Below, one piece after another: positions 6,394 through 6,575 of a stretch of DNA of 6,575 bases (position 1 is the stretch's first letter; the number at the start of each line of letters is the position of its first letter). The notes under the pieces were generated by a model, which did not search any database, was not told where the DNA came from, and saw nothing but the letters and a program-made list of their open reading frames with translations. The translations under genes were made by a program, and so were the position numbers. Source of the stretch: an uncultured Selenomonadaceae bacterium (GTDB lineage Bacteria > Bacillota > Negativicutes > Selenomonadales > Selenomonadaceae); the NCBI GenBank assembly GCA_905235425.1, contig CAJOKY010000129.1:1-6575 (forward strand). The letters run 5' to 3'.

Positions 6394-6497
6394 AGCTAAC
6401 AGCTAACCGCTAACAGCTAAAAGCTAACAGCTAACCGCAACAGCTAACAGCTAACAGCTAATCGCTAATAGCTAAAAGCTAACAGCTAACAGCTAGT
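6394..6497 (+). repeat. Heptamer array B, AGCTAAC x15
   Basis: Fifteen tandem units span 104 bases: fourteen of 7 bp and one of 6 bp (CGCAAC at 6436-6441). Eight units are perfect AGCTAAC. Variants are CGCTAAC, AGCTAAA, AGCTAAT, CGCTAAT and a terminal AGCTAGT. The array starts 6 bases after array A. Both arrays contain stop codons in all six frames, so this roughly 200-base gap holds no gene, and I see no clear promoter or terminator in it. Confidence 0.95.
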
Positions 6498-6506
6498 CCC
6501 TAGACT

Positions 6507-6511
6507 GGAGG
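6507..6511 (+). promoter_or_regulatory. Ribosome binding site deciding a GTG start
   Basis: GGAGG is followed by 8 bases, mostly T, before the GTG at 6520. It begins 9 bases after the last heptamer unit and is the main support for the start of the truncated gene at the window's end. Confidence 0.75.
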
Positions 6512-6519
6512 TTTTTTCT

Positions 6520-6575
6520 GTGAAATTTAAGAAAAGTTTAGTGGCGGTATTCGGTCTTGCGGCGTCAATTCTGTT
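6520..6575 (+). CDS. Start of an exported protein, cut off at the window end
   Basis: Only 18 codons are visible, reading MKFKKSLVAVFGLAASIL if GTG is read as Met. Two or three lysines followed by a hydrophobic, Ala-rich stretch is a typical Sec signal peptide start. The family cannot be told from this; an S-layer-type, porin-like or other envelope protein would all fit. The 5' leader includes or directly follows the heptamer arrays, and no convincing promoter is seen between 6322 and 6519. It is therefore either read through from the beta-helix gene or uses an atypical promoter in the repeats. Confidence 0.65.
   Translation, partial: MKFKKSLVAVFGLAASIL

Noticed and set aside
6332..6497. CRISPR array
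   Set aside because: The units are 7 bp with no unique spacers, so these are simple tandem repeats.

Overview
The window looks like an accessory, cell-surface region from a bacterium of moderate GC content. My best guess is a double-membraned Firmicute (Negativicutes, Selenomonadaceae-like). Three things suggest this: strong AAGGAGG-type ribosome binding sites, a glycosyltransferase of the kind used for surface polysaccharides, and a large beta-helical protein with RTX-like C-terminal modules and no N-terminal signal peptide, as expected for type I secretion across two membranes. This assignment is inference. There is no rRNA, tRNA or marker gene to fix the taxon.

All genes are on the plus strand. 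Bases 1-3301 hold two tandem paralogous glycosyltransferases, each a GT11 fucosyltransferase-like domain followed by a GT2-like domain. The first is cut by the window edge and begins with the tail of a cupin domain fused to the GT11 domain. The second follows after 19 bp and has no cupin. Their 3' ends are far more alike in DNA than their 5' halves, which suggests gene conversion. The first carries a run of nine G inside its GT2 domain, a possible phase-variation tract. Bases 3394-3762 encode an isolated glucitol/sorbitol-type PTS EIIA protein with its own probable promoter. Bases 3904-6321 encode an 805-residue Gly/Asn-rich beta-helix protein, probably surface-exposed or secreted, behind a near-consensus promoter. 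Bases 6332-6497 hold two nearly adjacent but unrelated 7-bp repeat arrays. They end 22 bp before the GTG start of a new gene that begins with a signal-peptide-like sequence and runs off the window.

Read together, the window is about the cell surface: glycan-building enzymes, a probable secreted adhesin-like protein, and the start of another exported protein. The PTS protein is the odd one out. The most interesting signals are three kinds of sequence that could vary rapidly (the G9 run, the mosaic paralogue pair and the double heptamer array), all beside surface-related genes. I see no CRISPR array, transposase, tRNA or rRNA, and no convincing intrinsic terminator.
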